The position numbers were made by a program, and so were the translations under genes. Below the pieces are notes generated by a model. That model was not told the origin of the DNA and ran no database searches. It was given only the letters and a program-made list of their open reading frames with translations. From NCBI GenBank assembly GCA_903873915.1, contig CAIQQH010000008.1, positions 24,844 to 88,843 on the forward strand: a DNA stretch of 64,000 nucleotides. Direction: 5' to 3'. This DNA is from an uncultured Flavobacteriia bacterium (GTDB lineage Bacteria; Bacteroidota; Bacteroidia; Flavobacteriales_D; Crocinitomicaceae). Below are positions 42,542 to 51,173 of this stretch, piece by piece (position 1 is the first letter of the stretch; each line of letters starts with the position of its first letter).

Positions 42542-43210
42542 TTAAGAAAACTGAAATTTACAGTACTTGATCACACTCCCGCGAGCAGTAAACAACTGTT
42601 CATAGTGCGTTTTAATGTGAAAGATTTCACGCGTAACAGGATCGATTGTTTCAGGAAGACTTCCGTATAAATCCCAAGTCAATTCAAGGCATTTGTACCC
42701 CTGCTCCTTGATTTGCTCTTCTGTATATTCAAACAAGATATCAGAATCCGTTTTCATATGGACGATGCCTCCAGGCTTTAGAATTCGGCGATAACGTTCA
42801 ATGAAAATGGGTGATGAAAGTCTCTTTCGCGGTTTTTTTGGTTGAGGATCTGAAAAGGTCAACCAGATTTCATCCACTTCATTTTCAAGGAAATAATCGT
42901 GTATGAAATCAATCTTCATTCTCAAAAAGGCCACATTCGTTTTATTCTGGTCCAAGGCTTCCTTTGCTCCGATGTACATTCGAGCACCTTTAATATCGAC
43001 ACCGATGAAATTTTTATTCGGAAAATGATTCGCTAAACCGAGGCTATACTCCCCTTTACCACAACCCAACTCCAAGACAATTGGATTGTCATTTTTAAAC
43101 ACTTCTGAGCGCCATTTCCCTTTTAAATCCGACGCTACACCTACCTCAGGCTCGAAGACATTGGAAAATCCCTTCATCAATTCAAACCGACGTAACTTAT
43201 CCTTTCCCAT
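42542..43210 (-). CDS. trmB: tRNA (guanine-N7-)-methyltransferase TrmB
   Basis: The 222-residue product carries the SAM-binding motif VLELGCGKGEYSLGLA, then NFIGVDIKGARMYIGAKEAL, and the TrmB signature ELWLTF-like DEIWLTFSDPQPKKPRKRLS. It methylates G46 of tRNAs. It is the last gene of a gldB-gldC-DUF2797-trmB run and starts 9 bp after the DUF2797 stop. Confidence 0.94.
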   Translation of the reverse strand: MGKDKLRRFELMKGFSNVFEPEVGVASDLKGKWRSEVFKNDNPIVLELGCGKGEYSLGLANHFPNKNFIGVDIKGARMYIGAKEALDQNKTNVAFLRMKIDFIHDYFLENEVDEIWLTFSDPQPKKPRKRLSSPIFIERYRRILKPGGIVHMKTDSDILFEYTEEQIKEQGYKCLELTWDLYGSLPETIDPVTREIFHIKTHYEQLFTARGSVIKYCKFQFS

Positions 43211-43219
43211 GGCACAAAG

Positions 43220-44017
43220 TTACACAGAGACCGTTAAATGAATCACGTATCCTGTATGTTTTCGCATGTTCATTACCGTTCCACCTTCAAAAATCAAGTA
43301 TTGTCCACGAATTCCTTTTAGTGCTAATGAAATCGATGGTGCCTTGTCAAATCCGATGCTTTTCACCTTTTCCGGATATTGGTCCACAGGGTAATTCAAC
43401 GAAATCAGGGTGTCATCTTCCGAAAAGTAGGTCGTTAAATCGGATGGTAACTCATCGTGCAAGCGCCATTTTTCGTCCAGCAAATCAATGGTCTCATCGG
43501 TTTCATTCTTTAGCATGCGTTGCCAATTTGTTTTGTCCGTGAAAAAATCCTTCAGCGCCACTTCCAGCATTCCTGCCTCATAGCGATTTGGTGTTTCGGC
43601 CAGAATAATTGCTTGTGCTGCACCTTGATCAATCCATCTTGTTGGCACTTGTGTGCCTCTTGTTACGCCCACCTTTACAGCATCTGTAGCGGCTAAATAG
43701 ACGATATGAGGCACATTGTGGTGTTTTTCTTCCCATTCAGGATCGCGGCCTTCCCCTAAGTGTGCGCGACACAATTCGGGGCGAATGATACACTCGGCAG
43801 CATCTGGTGAAGAGGTAAAACAGGGATAGCAAAAGCCATCACCAAAAGACTTATTCGTGTTTTTACCACAAGAAGAGCAAATGATTTGACCATTCCATTC
43901 GAAATGCAATGTCTTTCCGATCAGGGCATTCATGTCTACGTCCTCATTCAGCGACAAGGTATACTTCACCTTTTCACCCAAGGAGACGCGCATTTTTTTC
44001 AGCGTACCCGAATACAT
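43220..44017 (-). CDS. DUF2797 family protein with zinc site and GIY-YIG-like motif
   Basis: The 265-residue product matches DUF2797: a zinc-ribbon-like ICSSCGKNTNKSFGDGFCYPCF near residue 50, LCRAHLGEGRDPEWEEKHH, and HIVYLAATDAVKVGVTRGTQVPTRWIDQGA, which resembles the GIY-YIG nuclease-like motif found in the family. No activity is established. Its ATG overlaps the last base of the gldC stop, so it is cotranscribed with gldB-gldC, but no direct gliding link is known. Confidence 0.85.
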   Translation of the reverse strand: MYSGTLKKMRVSLGEKVKYTLSLNEDVDMNALIGKTLHFEWNGQIICSSCGKNTNKSFGDGFCYPCFTSSPDAAECIIRPELCRAHLGEGRDPEWEEKHHNVPHIVYLAATDAVKVGVTRGTQVPTRWIDQGAAQAIILAETPNRYEAGMLEVALKDFFTDKTNWQRMLKNETDETIDLLDEKWRLHDELPSDLTTYFSEDDTLISLNYPVDQYPEKVKSIGFDKAPSISLALKGIRGQYLIFEGGTVMNMRKHTGYVIHLTVSV

Positions 44018-44364
44018 TACTTCTCTGGAAGGATTTGCATTTTGTCCGCGAAATGGTAGCAGTAATCCCGAAGATCTTCCGCGATCAAATGTTCTCCAGT
44101 CGCTTTTTCGAAGGTATCGGCCATCGTCAATAGGGTTTGATGGAAAAATTGCTTCATTTCATCAATGGTCAATTCCTTCGTCCAAAGGTCAATTTTCATT
44201 GTGTTGTTTTGCGCCGGATCCCAAATCGATAGCATGAACGCTTTCGCCGCAGCATCTTTTACTCCACCATCGCTGGCACTCCATTTCATTGCCACGGGCA
44301 AATTGTTCTCATTCAATCCAACCTTGATATCGATTTCCGAGGTTTTCACGATTTTGTCCTCCAT
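44017..44364 (-). CDS. gldC: Gliding motility protein GldC
   Basis: The 115-residue soluble product matches GldC: KTSEIDIKVGLNENNLPVAMKWSASDG, MLSIWDPAQNNTMKIDLWTKELTIDEMKQFF and a C-terminal LRDYCYHFADKM. GldC improves gliding but is not essential in Flavobacterium. It follows gldB by 4 bp, as in F. johnsoniae. Confidence 0.93.
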   Translation of the reverse strand: MEDKIVKTSEIDIKVGLNENNLPVAMKWSASDGGVKDAAAKAFMLSIWDPAQNNTMKIDLWTKELTIDEMKQFFHQTLLTMADTFEKATGEHLIAEDLRDYCYHFADKMQILPEK

Positions 44365-44368
44365 GATT

Positions 44369-45376
44369 TTAATCTATTTCGTATTCTACAATAATTTCCG
44401 TGTACGGAATATTCATCAACTCCTCCACAGTAATGTCTTTCACTTCCATGTACTTACGCACCATTCTCCACCCAAGAAACTGACCGAGACGATCCGGACC
44501 TTTTTCAGGTAAACCAGGCGTGAAAGGCCCTTCATTCAAGAGATTCGTTTTATTGAGTTCATCTATTTTGAAGAGCATTTTTTGATCCACCAAATACTTC
44601 CAAAGTGAATATTCATTTTCCAAGGCCCACGTGTAGTCTACTTCTGAATATCTAGGAATAATGGATTCTGGAGCATCAGGAAGAGCTGCTTCTGTGAGGT
44701 AAAGGATTTTACCCCAACGAATAATGTGTTCGGCAAGATTGCCATCCGTTTCCGCAATGTAATGTGTCATGATCCATGAAGAAAAAGCATCGCGTACAAG
44801 ATAACGGCGGTCCATTCCTTCTTTGATCCAAGCAAAGAACATATCATTTGGCAAATCCTTAATCACAGTAGACTTTTCACCAAGGTAGCGTTCCAAGCCA
44901 ATACCGATTTCATTTTGTGAACTGAAGGCACTTGACGTAAATACCGAATTCATAAAAACGATGTTTGATGGTGTTCTCGCCTTGTGCAAGTGGTATTTGA
45001 TGTGGCGAAATCCATCGATGATTTCTTCTTTGACGCCAGATAAATCCTTGAACTCACGTTGAATGGCCTTTTCAACACGAGTCATGAATGGATCATTGAC
45101 GAATTGAGTCAAACTGTTGACGAGTGCAGTATCGCTGATTCGCCCTACCCGCAAGCAATAGCCTAACTCATACTCATACATTTCAGGAATTCGAGAGCGA
45201 AAATCGGCATCTGCTTTCAAAAATTCTCGGCCTTGAGAAGATGCCCAGATAGAATCCATGTTGACAAAACCAATATTGACCTTCACATCAGACGCATCAA
45301 CATCCAAGGGATCATTCGAACAAGAGGATATCAGTAGGGCAATAGAACCTGCAAGAAAAAAGCTTTTGATACTCAT
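44369..45376 (-). CDS. gldB: Gliding motility lipoprotein GldB
   Basis: The 335-residue product starts with a lipoprotein signal (lipobox LISSC in GSIALLISSCSNDP) and follows the GldB pattern: NIGFVNMDSIW, IGLERYLGEKSTVIKDLPNDMFFAWIKEGMDRRYL and a large M1/gluzincin-like helical body with IMTHYIAETDGNLAEHIIRWGKILYL. GldB is required for gliding and for type IX secretion; its mechanism is unknown. It heads the gldB-gldC-DUF2797-trmB unit. Confidence 0.93.
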   Translation of the reverse strand: MSIKSFFLAGSIALLISSCSNDPLDVDASDVKVNIGFVNMDSIWASSQGREFLKADADFRSRIPEMYEYELGYCLRVGRISDTALVNSLTQFVNDPFMTRVEKAIQREFKDLSGVKEEIIDGFRHIKYHLHKARTPSNIVFMNSVFTSSAFSSQNEIGIGLERYLGEKSTVIKDLPNDMFFAWIKEGMDRRYLVRDAFSSWIMTHYIAETDGNLAEHIIRWGKILYLTEAALPDAPESIIPRYSEVDYTWALENEYSLWKYLVDQKMLFKIDELNKTNLLNEGPFTPGLPEKGPDRLGQFLGWRMVRKYMEVKDITVEELMNIPYTEIIVEYEID

Positions 45377-45394
45377 TGATATTCCTTATTTTTG
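45365..45394 (+). promoter_or_regulatory. Promoter for the PorT-like gene (-33 TTTG, -7 TATTTTTG)
   Basis: TTTG at 45365-45368 and TATTTTTG at 45387-45394 are 18 bp apart, close to the Bacteroidota optimum. The -33 lies inside the start of the divergent gldB gene. The leader to ATG 45463 is about 60 nt. Confidence 0.5.
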
Positions 45395-45462
45395 ACCTCA
45401 AAAGTACGCAAAATCAAACGAGTTGAAGCGGACTGATGAACAAGAATTAAACGCAAAACGAT

Positions 45463-46272
45463 ATGAAAAAAATCTTACTCCTTATTGCAGGAATATCATT
45501 TGGAATGAATACGATGGCACAAGATGCCGAAGGGAAAGAAGTACAAGCAGGTTTGGTCTTCGGAACAAGCATCTTAATGCAAAACGTGACTTCTGATTAT
45601 TTTCAGAAAGATGGATTGAGTTCGGACCTGTCCATCGGGATGAATGTAAACTTCAGCTTAACGGAATCCTTGGCTTTCTGCACTGGAGTTGAGTTTGATT
45701 TTGAGACCTTGAAGTACAAGGCCACAAATAATAATCTCTACTACGTTTACGAAGGAAAGAATATCATTCCACAAAGTGATGTCAACCTGAGTGGTGGCCA
45801 ACAATCCGTTTATCAGCTCGATTCACGCGTTCAAAAAGCGACCTATTTGACCATTCCTACGATGTTGCAGTTCAGGACGAATTTTATCGGGTACTTCCGC
45901 TACTTTGGGAAATTTGGCTTAAGAAATAGCTTCTTGGTTAAAAGCGCCATTAATGACATGGGCGGTACACTTGACCCACTTTTAGGACAAGGTTCAGATT
46001 CACGCGAAGACATGAAAGCTAAAAATGATTTGTTCTTCATGAAATCAGCTGTAGGAATGTCGCTAGGTGCTGAATGGAATTTTGTGGGTACGACATGCCT
46101 TGTGGCTGAATTGGGCTACTATTACGGATTTACACCATTGCATACCCAGTGGAATACTGACAAACAAAAGAATTACTATTATGCAGCGCCTTCTTCTCAA
46201 TTGGGTCCCACTCAAATAAACAACTCCGCGCAGCAAGGTCAATTGCAGTTCAAATTGTCAATCCTCTTTTAA
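45463..46272 (+). CDS. PorT-like outer-membrane beta-barrel protein
   Basis: The 269-residue product has a signal peptide (MKKILLLIAGISFGMNTMAQ) and then a beta-barrel of about eight strands with Tyr/Phe-rich girdles: SIGMNVNFSLTESLAFCTGVEF, YLTIPTMLQFRTNFIGYFRYFGKFGLRNSF, GMSLGAEWNFVGTTCLVAELGYYYGF, ending LQFKLSILF, a terminal aromatic strand. The pattern is that of PorT-family porin-like proteins, common in Bacteroidota. Whether it is the T9SS subunit PorT itself or a paralogue is unclear, since it is not next to the usual neighbours. nadE follows with no gap. Confidence 0.7.
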   Translation: MKKILLLIAGISFGMNTMAQDAEGKEVQAGLVFGTSILMQNVTSDYFQKDGLSSDLSIGMNVNFSLTESLAFCTGVEFDFETLKYKATNNNLYYVYEGKNIIPQSDVNLSGGQQSVYQLDSRVQKATYLTIPTMLQFRTNFIGYFRYFGKFGLRNSFLVKSAINDMGGTLDPLLGQGSDSREDMKAKNDLFFMKSAVGMSLGAEWNFVGTTCLVAELGYYYGFTPLHTQWNTDKQKNYYYAAPSSQLGPTQINNSAQQGQLQFKLSILF

Positions 46273-47052
46273 GTGAATTGCGAAGCCATTGGATCACACA
46301 TTCAAGAGTGGCTTTCCGCGTATTGCGATGAGGCACGAATGGATGGATTTATCGTAGGAATTTCTGGTGGAATAGATTCCGCGTTGACATCTACACTATG
46401 TGCCATGACTGGCAAAGCTACCTTGATTGTGACCATGCCCATTCGTCAAACGTCGGCGGAATATGGTCGCGCGATTGAACACATCGACGATTTAAAGAAA
46501 CGTTTTCCCAATGTGCGTGGAATGGAAGTCAACTTGACCGCTATTTTCGAGCAAATGGAAAAAGATTATCCAGCGGATGTGGTAGCGAACCATCTCGCAA
46601 TGGCCAATACACGGGCTCGCTTGCGCATGTCGACCTTGTATGCTTTGGGTCAGGCACACAAACGCTTAGTCGCAGGTACAGGAAATCGCGTGGAGGACTT
46701 TGGCGTTGGATTCTATACAAAATATGGTGACGGAGGTGTCGATTTAAGTCCGATTGCCGATTTAACAAAAACCGAAGTTCGCGCAGTCGCAGCTCATTTG
46801 GGTATTGTTGATTCCATTATTGTTGCCAAGCCTACGGATGGCTTGTGGGCAGATGGCCGCAGTGACGAAGATCAGCTTGGCGCGAGTTATCCTGAGTTGG
46901 AATGGGCCATGGATTTTACGGGAGATGAACGTACACTTTCTGACCGCCAGAAGACCGTACTTGCTTTATACCGCCGTTTGCATGCCGTGAACAAACACAA
47001 AATGGAAGCTATTCCCGTGTGTTTGATTCCTGGAGAATGGAAAGTGAATTAA
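46273..47052 (+). CDS. nadE: NH3-dependent NAD+ synthetase
   Basis: Start GTG 46273 directly after the previous TAA. The 259-residue product has the PP-loop FIVGISGGIDSALTSTLC, TMPIRQTS, and the substrate-binding AGTGNRVEDFGVGFYTKYGDGGVDLSPIADLTKTEV and KPTDGLWADGRSDEDQLG. It amidates deamido-NAD+ using free ammonia; no glutaminase domain is present. Its stop overlaps that of the convergent ferredoxin gene. Confidence 0.95.
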   Translation: MNCEAIGSHIQEWLSAYCDEARMDGFIVGISGGIDSALTSTLCAMTGKATLIVTMPIRQTSAEYGRAIEHIDDLKKRFPNVRGMEVNLTAIFEQMEKDYPADVVANHLAMANTRARLRMSTLYALGQAHKRLVAGTGNRVEDFGVGFYTKYGDGGVDLSPIADLTKTEVRAVAAHLGIVDSIIVAKPTDGLWADGRSDEDQLGASYPELEWAMDFTGDERTLSDRQKTVLALYRRLHAVNKHKMEAIPVCLIPGEWKVN

Positions 47053-47372
47053 TCTACCTCTGGCGCTAAACGCAACACAATCCCATCAATTTCACTTGCA
47101 ATGTGAATCTGGCAACCCAAGCGGCTGTTTGATTTCACATAGAATGCTTGATCGAGCATGTCCAATTCTGCATCACTTTGTTCTGGAAGTTCAGTGTCCG
47201 ACTCAAGGTAACATTGACATGTGGCACACATGGCCATACCACCGCACTCGCCTTTCACTGGAAGCTCATAGGATTTGCACAACTCCATGACATTCAAATT
47301 CATGTCGGTAGGGGCAATTAACTCATGTGCTGTTCCTTCGCGGTCGATGATGGTGACTGTAATCTCGTTCAT
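47049..47372 (-). CDS. [2Fe-2S] ferredoxin, adrenodoxin type
   Basis: The 107-residue product binds one 2Fe-2S cluster through the ligands in ECGGMAMCATC (C-x5-C-x2-C) and RLGCQI. Length and motif match adrenodoxin/Isc-type ferredoxins. It carries electrons in biosynthetic or hydroxylation reactions; the partner is not evident from context. It ends against nadE with a 4-bp overlap of stops. Confidence 0.92.
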   Translation of the reverse strand: MNEITVTIIDREGTAHELIAPTDMNLNVMELCKSYELPVKGECGGMAMCATCQCYLESDTELPEQSDAELDMLDQAFYVKSNSRLGCQIHIASEIDGIVLRLAPEVD

Positions 47373-47395
47373 TGGTGAAAATTGATGTGGCGAAA

Positions 47396-47824
47396 CTAAT
47401 TAAAAATCCTCAATTGATTTGTACCGTTATAGATGGTTTGGTACATCCGCAAGCCGAAATCGGAGCCTGTAATTGGTGATCCATCGTAAAGCGAGAAACG
47501 AGCAGTTGAGCAACTGTCGATCAAGGTCAAGAAATTATTCGGATCTGGATAAAGTGGTTGTCCGCAGGTTCCAGCAGGATCCATGGGCGAATGGCGGTCA
47601 AAAGCGATGAACTCATCAATGCTGCGACGATATACAATAATTCCGCGGGATCCGCCATTCACATAGGCATAGGTCCCAACGCTAATCAGCGCATTGTAAC
47701 TCGGTAAATTGATGTCGATAGTGATGTCAAAAGGGATACTTGGCACCGGGTTTTTCTTGTTTTTATTGCACGCTACAAACAGCAAAGAAAGTGAGAATAG
47801 TAAAATTAGCCGTAACTTCATCAT
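47396..47824 (-). CDS. Rieske-like lipoprotein lacking the usual cluster ligands
   Basis: The 142-residue product has a lipoprotein signal with lipobox LFVAC. The rest follows the sequence order of Bacteroidota Rieske-type proteins (EFIAFDRHSPMDP, then CSTARFSLYDGSPITGSDFGLRMY), but of the canonical CxH...CxxH ligands the histidines of both pairs are absent, leaving only cysteines. A 2Fe-2S cluster is therefore unlikely, and the cysteines may form a disulfide. Role unknown. It is transcribed toward the ferredoxin gene and divergent from the next small lipoprotein. Confidence 0.62.
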   Translation of the reverse strand: MMKLRLILLFSLSLLFVACNKNKKNPVPSIPFDITIDINLPSYNALISVGTYAYVNGGSRGIIVYRRSIDEFIAFDRHSPMDPAGTCGQPLYPDPNNFLTLIDSCSTARFSLYDGSPITGSDFGLRMYQTIYNGTNQLRIFN

Positions 47825-47844
47825 CGATATTGTATTACAAAAGT

Positions 47845-48117
47845 ATGAATAGTAAAACGTTTTTTATCGTCTTCCTATTGTTGCTCGGAATATTTTCTTC
47901 TTGCGGTAGCACAAAACCAGGAAAAACAGCCGCTTCAGTTGAAGAAGCTGAATCCATTATCGCTAAAGAACGGAAGAAAAAGGGTCGTATTGCCAAAAAG
48001 CAAAAGCGTGCCGCTGAGAAGCATTATTGGTCCTTGCAAAGTAAAGAGGCGAAGAAATCAATTAAACGCAACAAAAGGCGTCATAAACGCGAAAAAAGGG
48101 GTGCTATTCATCTTTAA
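47845..48117 (+). CDS. Small highly basic lipoprotein
   Basis: ATG 47845 (MNSKTFFIVFLLLLGIFSSC) is preferred over the track start, which overlaps the divergent gene. The 90-residue product has a lipoprotein signal with lipobox FSSC and then a mature part of about 70 residues rich in Lys and Arg (AKERKKKGRIAKKQKRAAEKHYW, RNKRRHKREKRGAIHL), probably helical. Not a recognised family. The basic helix could contact lipopolysaccharide, peptidoglycan or a secretion partner. Its stop overlaps the convergent ABC-F gene by 4 bp. Confidence 0.65.
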   Translation: MNSKTFFIVFLLLLGIFSSCGSTKPGKTAASVEEAESIIAKERKKKGRIAKKQKRAAEKHYWSLQSKEAKKSIKRNKRRHKREKRGAIHL

Positions 48118-50033
48118 TCCTCCAAAGAATCCATTTCAAGGGTCAAATTTTCCCATTCTTCCATAAATTGATCGAGCGATTCTTTCTTTTCGGCAAAAAC
48201 GGCGAGTGCCTTGTTGGCTGCAACTTCATCTGAATAATCAAGCTCACTGATTTGGGCATTCAATTTTTCGATGGATTGTTCGTGCTCTTTGATCAAATCT
48301 TCCACCTTTTGAATGCGATTGCTCAATTGGTTTTTCCGACGCTTTAACTCCTTCGTCTCCTCGTGACTGCGTTCAGATTTCACCTCTTGAATCACTTGAT
48401 TTTTTTGTTTGGTTTTTTCATTGTCAGGCTGAAACTGAATTTTGAGGTATTCTTTCACATCGAAATGATGAACACGCAAGAGCTTCGCTTGAATTTCCCA
48501 GATGCGATTTGTAAGTCCATCTAAAAATTCACGGTCGTGGGATACAACGATAAATGTTCCCTCATAATTTTTCAGTGCTTCCTTCAAGACCTCCTTGCTT
48601 TGAATGTCAAGATGGTTTGTTGGCTCATCGAGAATTAAAAAATTTGACGGACTCAACAACAGTTGACACAAAGCCAAACGCGTTCGTTCTCCACCCGACA
48701 AAACACCAACTTTCTTATCTACATCTTCACCAGAAAATAAGAAAGCCCCAAGAATACTTCTCAAATCACGACGGATTCCTCCTGTGGCTGCATATTCCAC
48801 CGTCTCTAGTACAGTTTTATTAGGATCAATTTTTTCCGCTTGATCTTGTGCAAAATACGTGATGTTTACATTGTGTCCAAGATGAACCTTTCCGTCTCCA
48901 TCCAACTTATCCAAAATCCGTTTCAGCAAGGTTGATTTCCCTACACCATTTGGTCCTAGCAGTGCAATCTTTTCACCTCGTCCTACCGTAAGATTCGTGC
49001 TATGAAACAATAAATTATCACCGAAAGATTTTCCAAGGTTTTCCATTTCCAATACCCACTTCCCTGGCTGAACAGAAAGCGGAAAAGCAATTTTCATTTT
49101 GGCAATCCCATCACTCTCCACTTCAATTCGCTCTGTTTTATCCAGTTTCTTAATGAGGGACTGAGCAAACGCTGCCTTGTTCTTCTTTGCTCGGAATTTA
49201 TCGATGAGCTCTTCCGCGTGTTTGATGTCCTTGTCCTGTTGTTTCTTCGCAGATTCCAAACGTTCTTTTTCTTCGGCGCGGACCACTTTATATTTCGAGT
49301 AGGCAAAGGGGAAATCATAGATTTTACCAAGGCTAATCTCCAAGGTACGTTTTGTGACATTGTCCAGAAACAATCTATCGTGAGAGATGAGGATAACTGC
49401 ACCTTCAAAACGTTGTAAATAGGTTTCCAACCAACTAATGGAAATGATGTCCAAGTGATTGGTTGGTTCATCCAGCAATAGGACATCCGGACGATTAACA
49501 AGGATTCGAGCCAACTCAGCGCGCATTTGCCATCCTCCTGAGAAGGTACTCAACTCCCGTTCAATCTCATCCGCAGAAAAGCCAAGTCCTGTAAGTGTAG
49601 TCATGATTTTCTCCTCCCATTGAAATCCTTCATTCAAGTTGAACGAATGATTCAACTCATTCACTTGATCGAGCAACGACGCATACTCATCCGATTCATA
49701 ATCGACGCGAACGGTCAATTGATGGTTGACATCATCTATTAGTATTCTAAGTGCATTTAATGTGTCATTCGAAAAAAACAGAAAGTTGAAGACTGTTTGT
49801 GAGGTGTCAATGCGAATGTCTTGAGAGAGGTAACCGACAGTACACTCTTTTGGTTTATGAATATTTCCTTCAGATGGTTTTTGAGTGCCCGCAATTAATT
49901 TAAGAAGAGTAGATTTTCCAGCGCCATTCTTTCCCACCAAACCTACTTTGTCACCTCTATTGATTTGTAGGCTTACATCTTTAAAAAGATATCCTTGCGG
50001 AAGGAACACCCCTAACTTTTCTAAATTAATCAT
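48114..50033 (-). CDS. ABC-F family ATPase, Uup-like
   Basis: ATG 50033 (MINLEKLGVFLPQG) is preferred over the track start. The 639-residue soluble product has two ABC domains: GKNGAGKSTLLKLIAG, FSGGWQMRAEL and VLLLDEPTNHLD, then LGPNGVGKSTLLKR, LSGGERTRLAL and FLILDEPTNHLD. A long C-terminal coiled coil (~560-639) marks it as Uup/YheS-like. ABC-F proteins act on stalled ribosomes or, for Uup, influence replication-repair intermediates. It differs from the shorter ABC-F at 11191. It is convergent with the small basic lipoprotein gene. Confidence 0.88.
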   Translation of the reverse strand: MINLEKLGVFLPQGYLFKDVSLQINRGDKVGLVGKNGAGKSTLLKLIAGTQKPSEGNIHKPKECTVGYLSQDIRIDTSQTVFNFLFFSNDTLNALRILIDDVNHQLTVRVDYESDEYASLLDQVNELNHSFNLNEGFQWEEKIMTTLTGLGFSADEIERELSTFSGGWQMRAELARILVNRPDVLLLDEPTNHLDIISISWLETYLQRFEGAVILISHDRLFLDNVTKRTLEISLGKIYDFPFAYSKYKVVRAEEKERLESAKKQQDKDIKHAEELIDKFRAKKNKAAFAQSLIKKLDKTERIEVESDGIAKMKIAFPLSVQPGKWVLEMENLGKSFGDNLLFHSTNLTVGRGEKIALLGPNGVGKSTLLKRILDKLDGDGKVHLGHNVNITYFAQDQAEKIDPNKTVLETVEYAATGGIRRDLRSILGAFLFSGEDVDKKVGVLSGGERTRLALCQLLLSPSNFLILDEPTNHLDIQSKEVLKEALKNYEGTFIVVSHDREFLDGLTNRIWEIQAKLLRVHHFDVKEYLKIQFQPDNEKTKQKNQVIQEVKSERSHEETKELKRRKNQLSNRIQKVEDLIKEHEQSIEKLNAQISELDYSDEVAANKALAVFAEKKESLDQFMEEWENLTLEMDSLED

Positions 50034-50103
50034 GGTGCAAAGATACAATTGCTATCAAGCATAGCAAGATTTGAACGAAGACATCTTGCGAAAATAACGA
50101 CAC

Positions 50104-50134
50104 AAAAAAAGCCCCGTCGGATGGACGGGGCTTT
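50104..50134 (-). terminator. Intrinsic terminator of the gldK-L-M-N operon
   Basis: AAAGCCCCGTC/GACGGGGCTTT is an 11-bp perfect stem with a 5-nt loop, followed by TTTTTTT on the minus strand, 13 bp after the gldN stop. Confidence 0.92.
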
Positions 50135-50146
50135 AGTGATTTCAGA

Positions 50147-51154
50147 TTAGAAACTCCAAACATCATGTTCGATGGTTCGAATTTCCTCTTTGATTTTTTC
50201 TGCTTCCATGAGTGCATCCGCACCCATACGATAGGATTCAATGTTACGATCGAAAGTATTGCTCTCTTTGTAAATTGTACTGCTAAATCTACGTTTCCAG
50301 AACAAGTCATCAAAACTCATCCATTGCGCATCATTTTGATCGTTGTAGACAAAATAGTTGTTCAATACAAAACGGCACTGTGGGAAGTACAACCAGAACT
50401 TTTCCTCTAGTTTCTGAATTGTTCCATCATCATCCTTCTGGAAAACCACTGGAGCAATAGCTATAATTCTCACATCAAGCACAGAACGCTCCTTATCGAA
50501 GAACCAATCCTCTTTTAAACGAAACTGAACAATATCTTTTGATGTGAACCAACTGGTATCGCGCGCTGGATATACATATTCAATAGTACCATCAGCTAAG
50601 GTTCTTGTACTATCTTCACCAAAGCTATTTGCCAAAGCTGTTGTAGACTGAGCACCCAATTTTCCAAAATAGCTAAACAATACATTTCTGTAAATACTAT
50701 CAGTATAAAAATTCAAACCAGGTTGAGTTGGATCAACAGGATATTTCAGTTGATCACCATCCAAGATATTGAAATCATTGGGATTATATGGAGAAAACAA
50801 TCGAATATCACCTGCCAAAATATGATGCTTTAGTACGGTCCACAAACTCCATCTACTGGAATTCTTTACCCAATTACCCGCTGCATCGTACTCATCCATA
50901 GGAAAATATAAGGGCAAATTAATTTTCTCACGAACATCAATGTATTCCCAAGCACGCTTGCTCCAAACCACATCTGCTTCACGCACATATTCGTAAGGAA
51001 TCAATCGTTTCGTAGGAATATGCTGTTGGATAAATACTCCATCAACGATTCCATCTACAGGAACATTTATTGGTCCTCCATTTATTCCTTCAGGCTGAGC
51101 CTGAGAAAAGAATGCAGCCACCAAAGCGCTTGAAACAATAACTAGCCTTTTCAT
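50147..51154 (-). CDS. gldN: Type IX secretion / gliding protein GldN
   Basis: The 335-residue periplasmic product has a signal peptide (MKRLVIVSSALVAAFFSQA) and the GldN pattern: HIPTKRLIPYEYVREADVVWSKRAWEYIDVREKINLPLYFP, DIVQFRLKEDWFFDKERSVLDVRIIAIAP and EKFWLYFPQCRFVLNN. With GldK it forms the large periplasmic ring of the T9SS, as in Porphyromonas PorN/PorK. It is the last gene of the operon before a strong terminator. Confidence 0.95.
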   Translation of the reverse strand: MKRLVIVSSALVAAFFSQAQPEGINGGPINVPVDGIVDGVFIQQHIPTKRLIPYEYVREADVVWSKRAWEYIDVREKINLPLYFPMDEYDAAGNWVKNSSRWSLWTVLKHHILAGDIRLFSPYNPNDFNILDGDQLKYPVDPTQPGLNFYTDSIYRNVLFSYFGKLGAQSTTALANSFGEDSTRTLADGTIEYVYPARDTSWFTSKDIVQFRLKEDWFFDKERSVLDVRIIAIAPVVFQKDDDGTIQKLEEKFWLYFPQCRFVLNNYFVYNDQNDAQWMSFDDLFWKRRFSSTIYKESNTFDRNIESYRMGADALMEAEKIKEEIRTIEHDVWSF

Positions 51155-51173
51155 ATTGCCTTAATTTAATTAT

